Source: Candidatus Poribacteria bacterium
Lineage (GTDB): Bacteria; Poribacteria; WGA-4E; WGA-3G
Direction of reading: 5' to 3'
Assembly (NCBI GenBank): GCA_012267415.1
Contig: JAAXGN010000104.1
Span: 59,599-123,598, forward strand
DNA: 64,000 nucleotides
How positions within the stretch are numbered: the first letter of the stretch is position 1; the number at the start of each line of letters is the position of its first letter. The notes beneath the pieces were generated by a model that saw only the letters and a list, made by a program, of their open reading frames with translations, did no database searches and had not been told where the DNA came from. Shown one piece after another: positions 8,968 to 16,960 of this stretch. A program made the position numbers and the translations under genes.

Positions 8968-9363
8968 TTGAGCAAGGATGAGGCAATACCGATCTTAGTG
9001 ATAGAAGATCAAGCATTGAATCGAAAGGTTGTCCGTATCGTCCTGCAATCTAAAGGATATAAGGTGATTGAAGCATCTGACGCTACAGAGGCACTGTTTT
9101 GTCTAAAAACCACCAATCCCGCACTCATACTTATGGATATCGCACTTCCGGGAACAAGCGGGGAAGATTTGACACGACAAATAAAAACCGACCCGAATTG
9201 GTCTGAAATTCCGATAATTGCATTAACCGCCGCAGCGATGTCTGGTGACCGTGAACGACTGCTCAATGCGGGGTGTGATGATTACCTCAGTAAACCGATT
9301 GATACCCGTTTTCTTTTAGAACGCGTTGCACATCATCTTAAAGGGCACAAAAATGATGATTGA
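8968..9363 (+). CDS. Single-domain response regulator (DivK/CheY-like)
   Basis: The start is TTG, chosen because AGAGGTGATG precedes it; the nearby ATG at 8963 is out of frame and closes at once. The 131-residue receiver has E13-D14, phospho-acceptor D57 (L-M-D-I-A-L-P-G), T87 and K109 (S-K-P-I-D). With no output domain it must act by protein contact or as a phosphate shuttle. It sits between the PAS kinase and the receiver-phosphatase, overlapping the latter by 11 bp. Confidence 0.9.
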   Translation: MSKDEAIPILVIEDQALNRKVVRIVLQSKGYKVIEASDATEALFCLKTTNPALILMDIALPGTSGEDLTRQIKTDPNWSEIPIIALTAAAMSGDRERLLNAGCDDYLSKPIDTRFLLERVAHHLKGHKNDD

Positions 9364-10513
9364 AGAGACAGCAACAATACTTGTTGTTGATGATGAACCT
9401 CGCAACGTCAGAATCCTTCAGATACAACTTGAAGCTCGCGGATATACCGTACTAACCGCTGGTGATGGGGCGGATGCATTAGAGATTATAGCAGATAAAC
9501 CGCCAGACCTTATTCTGTTAGATATCAATATGCCAAAGGTAGATGGATTTCAGGTCGTAAAAAGAGTTCGTGCAGATAAAAAGACAGAGTTTATTCCTAT
9601 TATCATGATTACCGCACTACGCGATACACACGAAAATAGAATTAAAGCAGTTGAAGCAGGGGCAGACGACTTCATTGAGAAACCTTTCAATAGTTTTGAG
9701 GTAATGGCGCGGATTAAATCGCTTTTACGCATAAAACTCTATCACGACAGACTTGAACAACACAACGAACGTTTAGCAGCAGAACTGCAGATGGCACGAA
9801 CTGTTCAAGATATCCTGATCCCCCAGAACGGTTCACAAGAAATCGCAGGTTTTAACGTAGCATCACACTGTTCTCCAGCTCTTGAAATCGGTGGAGATTT
9901 TTTTGACCTATGGGAAATAGACGAAAATAGGTTAGGCGTATTAATTTCTGATGTAATGGGACACGGTGCCTCTGCAGCACTTGTCACAGTCTTTATCAAA
10001 ACTGTTGTAACGGAACATAGAGATAAGTTCAGCAATGATCCTGCACATCTACTACACATCCTCAACACGCGCTTCAACAATATAATCAGTTCACATCTGT
10101 ATATGTTTGCCACTGCCTTCTGTGGTGTTTTTGATCAAAAAAAAGAACAGCTTATCTGTGCCAACGCTGGACATCCATTGCCTTTCTTGCAACACACACC
10201 CCAATCCAATTGTGAACTGATTACACATCAACATACTGGAAACGGATTAGGTATTAGCGGTGAATCTGTTTATGAGAATTGCATTTACCCGTTTCATGCG
10301 TTAAGCAGGACATTTCTTTATACAGATGGTGCTTATGAGGTTAAAAACCCGCATGGAGAGCAATTTACGGTGGAACAACTACAAAACACAATCGCTACAT
10401 GTAACGTTAAAACACCCGAAGATCTTATCCGGCAAGTATCTGATACAATCACTGACTTTGCGAATGGCTATCCGAATGAGGATGACTTAACGATCATTGC
10501 AATTCAAGGTTAA
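9353..10513 (+). CDS. Response regulator with PP2C/SpoIIE phosphatase output (RsbU-like)
   Basis: The start at 9353 (ATGATG after AAGGG) gives 386 residues; an upstream in-frame ATG at 9326 is less likely. The receiver domain occupies 1-125 with D13-D14 and acceptor D57 (L-L-D-I-N-M-P). A charged, probably coiled-coil linker (L-E-Q-H-N-E-R-L-A-A-E-L) leads to a SpoIIE phosphatase with E-I-G-G-D-F-F-D, I-S-D-V-M-G-H-G, A-N-A-G-H-P and E-D-D-L-T-I. These acidic residues bind Mn/Mg in the PP2C family. Its substrate is expected to be phospho-STAS protein from this island. It overlaps the convergent anti-sigma gene by 4 bp. Confidence 0.92.
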   Translation: MMIEETATILVVDDEPRNVRILQIQLEARGYTVLTAGDGADALEIIADKPPDLILLDINMPKVDGFQVVKRVRADKKTEFIPIIMITALRDTHENRIKAVEAGADDFIEKPFNSFEVMARIKSLLRIKLYHDRLEQHNERLAAELQMARTVQDILIPQNGSQEIAGFNVASHCSPALEIGGDFFDLWEIDENRLGVLISDVMGHGASAALVTVFIKTVVTEHRDKFSNDPAHLLHILNTRFNNIISSHLYMFATAFCGVFDQKKEQLICANAGHPLPFLQHTPQSNCELITHQHTGNGLGISGESVYENCIYPFHALSRTFLYTDGAYEVKNPHGEQFTVEQLQNTIATCNVKTPEDLIRQVSDTITDFANGYPNEDDLTIIAIQG

Positions 10514-10956
10514 TCTTCGTCTGTACGTTCTTTCCGATAGAAAATTGCTGTCACGTCAGTTCCACCAACGTTATTCTGCTTTAGGTTATGTGCATCAGTG
10601 AGACATTTAATAAGGTATAAACCGTGTCCACTCTCACCTGTAGGTGAACGTCGCGCTTGAATTTCCTCTAACCTCTTAGGTGTTAGCCATTCACGTGTAT
10701 CCGCTTTACCTTTATCTTTAACGACAATTTTAAGTTTTTGAGTGTTTACATACACTTGCATCAGGATTCCACTTGAAATACACGTGGAACCGTGATAGAC
10801 AGCATTACTACATATTTCGTCAACGGCGAGTTGAATATCAGCGATACGTTTCTTTGAAAATCTGAGCGTTTCAGACAACTTTTCGATAAATGCACGGACC
10901 GATTCAAGGTAATACACATTGCTCGGTACTTTCAACTCAATATAGTCTTTCGCCAT
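10510..10956 (-). CDS. Anti-sigma factor kinase (RsbW/SpoIIAB-like GHKL ATPase)
   Basis: This 148-residue protein has the HATPase_c_2 fold. The N-box D-E-I-C-S-N-A carries E47 and N51, and V-K-D-K-G and G-H-G-L-Y-L-I follow. Such proteins phosphorylate STAS antagonists or bind a sigma factor. It is encoded opposite the kinase/phosphatase operon and overlaps the phosphatase end by 4 bp; 29 bp upstream on its own strand is a STAS gene, the classical antagonist/anti-sigma pair. The sigma factor it controls is not evident nearby: the ECF gene at 42659 is 32 kb away, and partner-switching kinases usually hold group 3 sigma factors. Confidence 0.88.
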   Translation of the reverse strand: MAKDYIELKVPSNVYYLESVRAFIEKLSETLRFSKKRIADIQLAVDEICSNAVYHGSTCISSGILMQVYVNTQKLKIVVKDKGKADTREWLTPKRLEEIQARRSPTGESGHGLYLIKCLTDAHNLKQNNVGGTDVTAIFYRKERTDED

Positions 10957-10985
10957 AGACTGACACCACTCTTTTATTTGCTTAT

Positions 10986-11333
10986 CTATTGGAAAGCCGC
11001 TATTGCACTTTTTTCAGATTCATATATTTCAACGACGCTGGATGCCCCTATGAGATTAAATGTTCGGGTAAGTGTTGATGCTAAGTTGCAAAGTTTTAGG
11101 TCGCCATCGTTTTGACGCAACCGTTTCGCGATTCCGACTAAAGTGCCTACCACAGTGCTGTTGATATGGTTTACTTCACTGAAATTTACAACAACCTTAT
11201 CCACTTTTTGGTTTAGTAGATTCTCTAAAACCTTCCGCAAATCTGAGGCAGCGTAGCTGCTCAAATCAGCCTTTACATCAACGATTTTGACATCCTCATT
11301 TTCTCGAAGGGTCATAAATTCGGTTCCGGTCAT
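10986..11333 (-). CDS. STAS-domain anti-sigma factor antagonist 3, atypical loop
   Basis: ATG at 11333 follows GAAGGTG; an upstream in-frame GTG at 11342 lies within that site. The 115-residue STAS domain carries N58-S59-T60-V-V-G where antagonists normally have D-S-S-G-L-G. The phospho-acceptor serine is kept, but the Asp and Gly around it are not. It precedes the RsbW-like gene by 29 bp and is probably its cognate antagonist. The promoter at 11384-11412 reads into it. Confidence 0.85.
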   Translation of the reverse strand: MTGTEFMTLRENEDVKIVDVKADLSSYAASDLRKVLENLLNQKVDKVVVNFSEVNHINSTVVGTLVGIAKRLRQNDGDLKLCNLASTLTRTFNLIGASSVVEIYESEKSAIAAFQ

Positions 11334-11346
11334 AAAAATCACCTTC

Positions 11347-11374
11347 CTACATTAAAATTTCCTACATTAAAATC
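11347..11374. repeat. Tandem ~15-bp direct repeat in the leader of the STAS-3/RsbW operon
   Basis: The block CCTACATTAAAAT occurs twice back to back between the promoter and the STAS start. On the minus strand each copy ends in TAGGAA, so the duplication also duplicates ribosome-binding-like purines. This could affect leader length or translation; the effect is unknown. Confidence 0.6.
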
Positions 11375-11383
11375 GGTCCTTAC

Positions 11384-11412
11384 ATTGTAGTTTAGATGCA
11401 GAAAAAAATCAA
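11384..11412 (-). promoter_or_regulatory. Candidate sigma-70 promoter for the STAS-3/RsbW operon
   Basis: On the minus strand TTGATT (11412-11407) and TACAAT (11389-11384) have exact 17-base spacing. It lies directly after the stop of the upstream gene and about 50 bases before the STAS start. Confidence 0.5.
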
Positions 11413-11417
11413 GCATT

Positions 11418-12998
11418 TTAAATCTTCGGAATGTAATAAAACCCGAACATAATCGCCATTTCGTCTTCAGAGGTCACGCCATATCGTATCGGCTCATCTT
11501 TATCAAAATTGGAATGCGTGCATTCAAAACGGAGACCATCGCCTATGGTAAGTTTTAGGGGCGGATTGAACTGATCCAGTGGGGCGTTATCATAAGCCAC
11601 GCTTTTATGCAGCACCTCACCTGTAGAGACACGAAAAACTTCAAATAACTCGCCATGCCGATGCATGTGGGAGGTAACTTGAAATACATTGAGTTCTGTA
11701 ACGTCTCGGTATCCCTGTAGTCTCAAAAGTTTTATGGCATCTGAAACGAGCCATGTCCCTTCTACTGTGCGCGTTGTTCCGGGTGGAACGTTTATGTCTC
11801 TGTTCCCGGCGGCGAGTCCTTTCGCTTCGTATTTGACGGCTTCGGGCGGAAGTGTCCAAAGATTCACATACGTCTCACCGATGATGGGTTCTGTGCCTAA
11901 CAGGTTCACGTAATGCGAATTCATATCGAAAACGGTGTCACCTGTGATACGTAATGCCACACCTTCGGGGAATCGTATTGAGGTTTCAGCACGTTGCGAA
12001 CCGATGACAGGTAAGCGATCCAATAGAGCGAGATGTCCACCCTCCATTTCTTCTGGATTGACGACTCTATAAGTATCTTCAGGGTTCACACCGATGCCCG
12101 GCACGATCCCTTTTTCAAGCACACCGCGCCGCAAGCCTAACCGAGTGACGCGATAAAGAATAAAATGATGGCTCCCGGTCGGATAGAATATATCAAATCC
12201 GTTGACGAAAATATCGCCCTCAATCAGTTCCCCGTTTTCATCAGTTATTTGTGTTGCGTATAAAACTTCTAACTCTTTACCTGCCTCAATTTTGAATGGT
12301 GGTAAATGTAGCTGGTATCCTTGTCCGGGCGGAGGCGGTGCGGGTGCCTCAAATGTTTCTTCTGGGTCGCGAAGCACAGCAAGGTCTCCGATCCCAGCAA
12401 GTTGTTCTTCTCTTGGCGCACCTGCGGTTATCCACTTACGTAGTGCCTCAATCTTTCCATCATGGAGTTTGCCACCGCCAAACGGCATTCGCGATCCGAG
12501 TTCCTTTTCTGTCGGTCCCACAAGTTTTGTGATGATAAAACTGTTATCAGGATTGTTGGGATCAACCAGTTTCATGCCTGCTGCAGCTGCTGCGGGATTT
12601 TTCGGTGTCTGCCCAACCAAGTTCTGATACGAGTTTTCATAAGCGAGATTCAATCCGCCAGCGTTGGCAGGTGCACCATGGCACGCACTATTGACACAGC
12701 TTTTTTCAAAGATATAGTGTTGTATGTCATGATACGTTGAAGTGTCTTCCTTCGCCGTTTCACCGAATTGGCTTGCAACTCGCACAAGGTCTAATATATC
12801 AACGTTGTCATCGCTGTTGACATCGGTATTTGGGTCCACACCATTTTCAAAGGCAGCAGCGACAGACACTAAATCTTGGATATTGACAATACCATCTGCG
12901 TTGACATCTTCGGGAAACGGAAATTCGTGTCCGAATGTTGTCCAGAATACACTGATTATACAATATATGAGTGTGGTGTAAAAAATTTGTTTTCGCAT
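11418..12998 (-). CDS. Secreted protein: dockerin-like repeats, haem-type CX4CH motif, copper type II monooxygenase-like domain
   Basis: This 526-residue protein starts at ATG after AAAAGGA. A signal peptide covers residues 1-23. Two calcium-loop repeats follow (D31-V-N-A-D-G and D59-V-N-S-D, each with D-L-V-x-V-A) as in dockerin type I. C101-x4-C106-H107 lies in a region resembling planctomycete-type cytochrome domains. The C-terminal half carries the two-site copper pattern of ascorbate-dependent monooxygenases: an H-H pair near 277 (G-S-H-H-F-I-L-Y), H-M-H-R-H near 445, and a late Met-rich strand. It should act outside the cytoplasmic membrane. The substrate is unknown. The domain combination is unusual, with dockerin at the N-terminal end. 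Confidence 0.75.
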   Translation of the reverse strand: MRKQIFYTTLIYCIISVFWTTFGHEFPFPEDVNADGIVNIQDLVSVAAAFENGVDPNTDVNSDDNVDILDLVRVASQFGETAKEDTSTYHDIQHYIFEKSCVNSACHGAPANAGGLNLAYENSYQNLVGQTPKNPAAAAAGMKLVDPNNPDNSFIITKLVGPTEKELGSRMPFGGGKLHDGKIEALRKWITAGAPREEQLAGIGDLAVLRDPEETFEAPAPPPPGQGYQLHLPPFKIEAGKELEVLYATQITDENGELIEGDIFVNGFDIFYPTGSHHFILYRVTRLGLRRGVLEKGIVPGIGVNPEDTYRVVNPEEMEGGHLALLDRLPVIGSQRAETSIRFPEGVALRITGDTVFDMNSHYVNLLGTEPIIGETYVNLWTLPPEAVKYEAKGLAAGNRDINVPPGTTRTVEGTWLVSDAIKLLRLQGYRDVTELNVFQVTSHMHRHGELFEVFRVSTGEVLHKSVAYDNAPLDQFNPPLKLTIGDGLRFECTHSNFDKDEPIRYGVTSEDEMAIMFGFYYIPKI

Positions 12999-13018
12999 TT
13001 CATTAAATCCTTTTCATA

Positions 13019-13086
13019 GAATAGTTTTTTCAAGAGGTGGCATTTAGGGATTCACCTCTTAAATAGTTGTGTATTTGATAGTTCGG
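13019..13086. repeat. Dispersed ~65-bp repeat, family AATAGT/GAGGTG (copy 1)
   Basis: This intergenic element has AATAGTTTTTT near one end and AAATAGTTGTGTATTT near the other, around a small hairpin GAGGTG (13034-13039)/CACCTC (13053-13058). A close second copy lies at 14907-14981 and a fragment at 19649-19671. It sits just upstream of the dockerin/copper protein gene. Confidence 0.7.
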
Positions 13087-13135
13087 TGTTTCATTCAAAA
13101 ACTGACGTAGTCCTTGAATTGTATCACCGAATGTG

Positions 13136-14224
13136 TTAATCCCATGCGATTTGTGCAACGACTCCTGCATGATCAGAGGGCCATAACCCAGAGGGCAACT
13201 GATCTGTAGGTTTATCGCCGACAGTATGCGTCACGATAGCAGTAGGTAGTTCTATATTACGCACAAAAATTTGGTCAATCCGTTCAGAAAGTTCACCCAC
13301 ATTCTTGAGATGACCCTCAATGAAAATCTCGCCATTTTGACAACATGTGTTGCCGCTACCTTCAGAATCCATCTGCCACGTGTCAACATATCCTGCTGAG
13401 AGTAGGATTTGATAGCCGGGACCATCGGGTGCGGGCGTATTGAAATCTCCGAGCAGAATAATGGGTAAAGTTTCGTTGCTGAGAATATCCACAAGTTCCT
13501 GTGTTTGTGCAAGACGTGCCTCCTCTACAAATGCCTCTAAGTGTGTATTGACAACGCGATATGTGACACCAGCAACAGTTGCATCAACAGCCGTCCATCC
13601 TCTTTTTACTTCAACCCCAAGTTCTTCTATTGTAAGAGCGTTTTCGTAGTTGGCATGCGTAGGGCGTGATATTTCCACATCGCTACGTGCCAGTATGACA
13701 TCATAATCGGTTAATCGGACATCTACAATACCGGTATCGGTAAACATCGGCATTTCACTATCTATATTTTCAACTTGTGATGCAATAGTATAACTTACCC
13801 CTTCCGCTTGCAGTGCGTCCATCAAGATTTGGAGAAAATCCAGGACGACATCTTCCGCTGGGACTGTGCCACCTGCGATGCGGTCCCCTGGGCTTTGGCT
13901 GCGGATAAGCGATATTTCTTGTAGTCCGATAAGGTGTGGTTGATATGTTTTTATGGACTTCGCAATCGCAGCCGCACGGCTGAGAAAATCGGAAGCGATG
14001 ACGTTATTATACATCTTAGCGACTTCTTCTGGCACCTGTAGCAAACTCTGGACGGATAGAAGATCGACTGCACTTGCACCGAGATATACATTATAGGTCA
14101 TGACTGTAAGCGGTTCTGTCTCTGATATGTCGGGCGGTGATAGGACTGTATCCGTTATTCTTTCACACCCAGATATGACAAAGAGTAGGACAAAAAACAT
14201 TAGAACGATCTTTATATTTCGCAT
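13136..14224 (-). CDS. Lipoprotein of the endonuclease/exonuclease/phosphatase (EEP) family
   Basis: This 362-residue protein has GGAGG before ATG. A lipoprotein signal peptide ends in V-I-S-G-C, so it is anchored to a membrane and faces the periplasm or surface. The EEP fold follows: M-T-Y-N-V-Y, G-L-Q-E-I-S (metal-binding Glu), N-T-H-L-E-A, L-G-D-F-N-T-P (catalytic Asp/Asn) and W-P-S-D-H-A-G-V-V (catalytic His near the end). Family members cleave phosphodiesters in DNA, RNA, phosphoinositides or sphingolipids; an exported lipoprotein would suit scavenging of nucleic acid or phospholipid. The substrate cannot be told from sequence. Confidence 0.88.
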   Translation of the reverse strand: MRNIKIVLMFFVLLFVISGCERITDTVLSPPDISETEPLTVMTYNVYLGASAVDLLSVQSLLQVPEEVAKMYNNVIASDFLSRAAAIAKSIKTYQPHLIGLQEISLIRSQSPGDRIAGGTVPAEDVVLDFLQILMDALQAEGVSYTIASQVENIDSEMPMFTDTGIVDVRLTDYDVILARSDVEISRPTHANYENALTIEELGVEVKRGWTAVDATVAGVTYRVVNTHLEAFVEEARLAQTQELVDILSNETLPIILLGDFNTPAPDGPGYQILLSAGYVDTWQMDSEGSGNTCCQNGEIFIEGHLKNVGELSERIDQIFVRNIELPTAIVTHTVGDKPTDQLPSGLWPSDHAGVVAQIAWD

Positions 14225-14289
14225 AGTATTCCTCCAAAGGAAGTTTTAGAATATTTTCACTATAACTTGTATAACCCAAAATTTTGCCT

Positions 14290-14346
14290 TGTAGCACAAA
14301 CTTTAGTTTGTGCCTCTGTGGGACGCAAACTGAAGTTTGCGGTACG
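14290..14346. repeat. Palindromic repeat, CACAAACT/AGTTTG family
   Basis: Two arms (about 14290-14310 and 14326-14346) carry GCACAAACTTTAGTTTGTG and CGCAAACTGAAGTTTGCG-like cores, each itself palindromic. Together they can fold into a long hairpin. Relatives lie at 15974, 18529, 19045, 19592, 22945 and 59459. It sits between two minus-strand genes and may end transcription. Confidence 0.75.
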
Positions 14347-14392
14347 AAGAGAGTCCCATAATCTTGGAAATTCAACTAACGACTTTATGATA

Positions 14393-14848
14393 TTAAAGAC
14401 GTTGCTCCTCTAAATCGTAGATATCAAACCAAACATAGACGGGCCGGTGCTTGGGAACATATTCTTCGATATATGCTTCAAGATATACCTGTGCCTCATC
14501 GGACATTTCAGTGATTCGCATATCTCGTAGTTGATAGTTCCATCGTGTGATTTCCCTCTTGTCTTGTACGTCTGAGTTTGATTTTAACCATTCAGCGATT
14601 TCATCGTCAGTCGCCCCAGTCGCAACGACTTCTTCAAATGCTTCGGGTGTAATCCCTGTGAATTCAAAGAGTTGGGCAGTCAGAGAACAGGGTTGGTAAT
14701 TGTATTCACCGTTAATGTCAAGCAGAGCAGCACGACATTTGTCAACGCTCCGTGCGGCAATGACATATCCGCCAAGCATCTCTCGTGGACTGCGAGGAAA
14801 TTCTTCGGTCAAATCTTTGGCAAGTAGAGAAAGTTTTTCTCGATTCAT
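14393..14848 (-). CDS. DUF5069 domain-containing protein
   Basis: This 151-residue soluble protein has AGGAG before ATG. The pattern D-L-T-E-E-F-P-R-S-P-R-E-M-L-G-G-Y-V-I-A-A-R, then D-K-C-R-A and F-E-F-T-G-I, then D-D-E-I-A-E-W-L matches what I recall of DUF5069, a family frequent in Planctomycetes, Verrucomicrobia and relatives and of unknown function. There is no catalytic signature. It is flanked on both sides by repeat elements and appears to be a single-gene unit. Confidence 0.75.
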   Translation of the reverse strand: MNREKLSLLAKDLTEEFPRSPREMLGGYVIAARSVDKCRAALLDINGEYNYQPCSLTAQLFEFTGITPEAFEEVVATGATDDEIAEWLKSNSDVQDKREITRWNYQLRDMRITEMSDEAQVYLEAYIEEYVPKHRPVYVWFDIYDLEEQRL

Positions 14849-14873
14849 TGAGTGTGTCTCCTAATTTTATATA

Positions 14874-14987
14874 ACCCAAGTTGCTACATTATGTAACAGT
14901 TAGGTTAAAATAGTTTTTTTACGAGGCGGCAATTTAGGTAATTCACCTCTAAAATAGTTTTGTATTTCATAATGTTGTAACTTGGGA
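14874..14987. repeat. Inverted-repeat element containing AATAGT/GAGGTG family copy 2
   Basis: The outer arms CCCAAGTTGCTACATTATG (14876-14894) and CATAATGTTGTAACTTGGG (about 14968-14986) are reverse complements with two mismatches. Between them lies the same ~65-bp unit as at 13019. The organisation (terminal inverted repeats, no ORF, about 110 bp) is MITE-like. Confidence 0.7.
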
Positions 14988-15039
14988 TACGTCGTTTGTT
15001 TCCTTTTATTTTCTTTGTCTCATTTTCGTTCCGCTTTGG

Positions 15040-15810
15040 TTAAAAAAACGGTTCGCTTGTGTCTATACCTAACGACTCCAACTTTTCTAACATTGTTGGT
15101 TTTCTGAGAAGAAGATGTTGATCATGGAATGGATCAGATCGGGCATTTCGTATAGAACGTTCCGGGGTATCAAGTATCATCTGTTTTGCTTTATCTTTCC
15201 ATGTTGGATCTGCGTTCCAACAATCCTCACATGGAAGTTTGGAATGATGCTTGGGTCGCAGATCATTTACATTTGACTTTAATTGCAAACAATACCCATG
15301 ACTCTCCATATAGTATTTCGCATCAATTTCCAGACAATATATCCCTTGTTCGGTCAGATAATCCCATTTCTGTTCTTTAACCCGACTTGTTGAAAATATC
15401 TCAATGCTACCAACAACTTTATTGTCAAGCAATAAAGCGATGTCCGCTCGATACTGTGAATCTGGTAACATGTATTCCACTTGGACATCGTTAAACGCTG
15501 TATACTTTATTTCAGACAAGTTCACAATGTTGTCACACCTATTTTCTGCACAATACTGCTGCAATGCTATCAAAGCATCTTGCATGTCTATTCTCCGCGC
15601 CAATTGATTTTTAACGACAGCGTGGAGCACACCTTCTGGAGTGCAATCTGTGTTGGCTTTATGTGCAAAATGTGGTTGTCTGATCTCACCCTTTTTAAAG
15701 ATAACTTCAGTCTCACACTGTGGGCAGATATAGTCCACACCTTTTGAGGCATTGTCGGGTGTAACATGCCCAGATCCTTTGTGAGTATATGCATATTCAA
15801 TTAATAACAT
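15040..15810 (-). CDS. CoiA-like competence/nuclease family protein
   Basis: This 256-residue protein has GTGAGGTAA before ATG. A zinc-finger-like start C29-P-Q-C32, then F-K-K-G-E-I-R-Q-P-H-F-A-H-K is the CoiA family signature. The middle has a possible restriction-like nuclease core (Y-R-A-D-I-A-L-L-L and later G-S-I-E-I). A second Cys pair C-E-D-C lies near residue 200. CoiA proteins act in recombination of transforming DNA in Gram-positives, while homologues elsewhere are often of unknown role. No other competence gene is in view, so the role here is open. Confidence 0.7.
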   Translation of the reverse strand: MLLIEYAYTHKGSGHVTPDNASKGVDYICPQCETEVIFKKGEIRQPHFAHKANTDCTPEGVLHAVVKNQLARRIDMQDALIALQQYCAENRCDNIVNLSEIKYTAFNDVQVEYMLPDSQYRADIALLLDNKVVGSIEIFSTSRVKEQKWDYLTEQGIYCLEIDAKYYMESHGYCLQLKSNVNDLRPKHHSKLPCEDCWNADPTWKDKAKQMILDTPERSIRNARSDPFHDQHLLLRKPTMLEKLESLGIDTSEPFF

Positions 15811-15973
15811 GGTATTACCTCACTTCTTTTGTGTCATTTGATAAACACGATAAGGTGATTTGCGAGTGAATAGGTAAAGGCGCGGTTTCTGCATTGAGTG
15901 ATAAACGCTTTTTTGAGGATACGGTTCAGATTCATAGGCGGTCTCCTTTCAATCTGCTGTGTCCGAGCGGTGA

Positions 15974-15998
15974 TGCACAAACTAAAGTTTGTTCTACA
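15974..15998. repeat. Single-arm copy of the CACAAACT/AGTTTG repeat
   Basis: GCACAAACTAAAGTTTG followed by TTCTACA, just 3' of the gene ending at 16016. Only one arm of the two-arm element is present. Confidence 0.6.
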
Positions 15999-16015
15999 AA
16001 GAGAAAAGTCTCCTG

Positions 16016-16558
16016 TTAATCCGCTGTGTATGAGCGGTGGTTTCCCTTGTAGTCATAGATATTGATAAGACCGTCATTTGGGCGGTCTTTGATTGATCCG
16101 ATACCTACAAGTATTTTTTCGTCTTTGTTATAGAGTTCCATTCTGCCCTTGCCATCTATTGAACTGATACTTGCGACCTTGTTATTGTCTTTGTTATAGA
16201 GCCACATTGAGCCTCCGAACAGTCCACTTAACGCCATAGCAGGGAGTTTTCCGCCTACGTTATATAGAATCAAACCTCTGAGCTCTGCATCTAACTCCGC
16301 AAAGCGTTCTCCTTCTATGTTATAGATAAGCAAACCCCTCTGCATTCCTTTGCTGTCTTCTCTTATGCGAGCAATAGGTTTCCCTATTTTGTCAACAACT
16401 TCTAATTCTTTACACACGATTTTGTCAAAGATTTTTGTTGTGTTGTCTTGTGCGTGTGCGTTGGGGGGTTGGTTGTTTGCGAGGGTTGCGAGGAAGTATC
16501 CTGCAAGTGTGAATAGACTACCGATTAGCATATAGACTGTGTTTTGTTTCATGTTCAT
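16016..16558 (-). CDS. Membrane-anchored protein with short beta-type repeats, function unknown
   Basis: I place the start at 16558 (AAAGGAG upstream); the frame stays open to 16918 but without initiation signals. The 180 residues begin with one hydrophobic helix (Y-M-L-I-G-S-L-F-T-L-A-G-Y) serving as signal anchor or signal peptide ending near A-H-A-Q. The rest is a chain of roughly 20-residue strand-turn units (E-V-V-D-K-I-G-K-P, L-L-I-Y-N-I-E-G, L-I-L-Y-N-V-G-G, M-W-L-Y-N-K-D-N, M-E-L-Y-N-K-D-E). This looks like a small beta-solenoid or propeller-like surface domain. No enzyme motif is seen. Confidence 0.6.
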   Translation of the reverse strand: MNMKQNTVYMLIGSLFTLAGYFLATLANNQPPNAHAQDNTTKIFDKIVCKELEVVDKIGKPIARIREDSKGMQRGLLIYNIEGERFAELDAELRGLILYNVGGKLPAMALSGLFGGSMWLYNKDNNKVASISSIDGKGRMELYNKDEKILVGIGSIKDRPNDGLINIYDYKGNHRSYTAD

Positions 16559-16960
16559 TTTGTTTCTCCTTTGATTCTTTTCTATAGAAACATTATTGTA
16601 GTTGAGAAATCCGTTTTTGGACTTCTTTTTTTTGTGATAACCTTTCCATTCAAGCGTATTAGATATGCGAATAAACTCAGCATTGATATCTTGCTTTCTA
16701 CAGTAATGTGAGTTTGATAATAGGTATATGTCCCTCATTTTGCAGGAAAACTTACTCCAACATAGTGGATGGCGGGGCACCAAATCAACGGTATGAATGC
16801 CTTTTGGCATTCCCCGGTGACCCTGTCCTACAATGTGTGAAGAGTGTGTCCTAAATTGACGGTGTATAATATGGTTTTCTAACCTCACCGAATACATAAT
16901 TTCATTTATCAAACTCACGTTATAGTTACTTTCTGATATTGTGTTAGGTTAATTACTTCA
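16559..16960. other. 402-bp intergenic gap with a strong hairpin
   Basis: There is no independent gene. A perfect hairpin GAATGCC-TTTT-GGCATTC lies at 16795-16812, nested in weaker complementarity (GGGGCACC near 16774 against GGTGACCC near 16815). Remaining sequence is unremarkable. Confidence 0.5.
16795..16812. terminator. Hairpin, possible terminator or small repeat core
   Basis: A 7-bp perfect stem closes a TTTT loop, with longer imperfect pairing around it. It lies 3' of the barrel gene ending at 16961, where a terminator would be expected, but has no clear U-tract. Confidence 0.35.

Noticed and set aside
11418..12998. Cellulosome component because of dockerin-like repeats
   Set aside because: No cohesin or scaffoldin gene is in the window, and such loops also occur as general tails in this lineage.
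16559..16918. Long N-terminal extension of the 16016 gene
   Set aside because: The added 120 residues are of random composition; the ATG at 16558 has a strong ribosome-binding site and starts a signal anchor.
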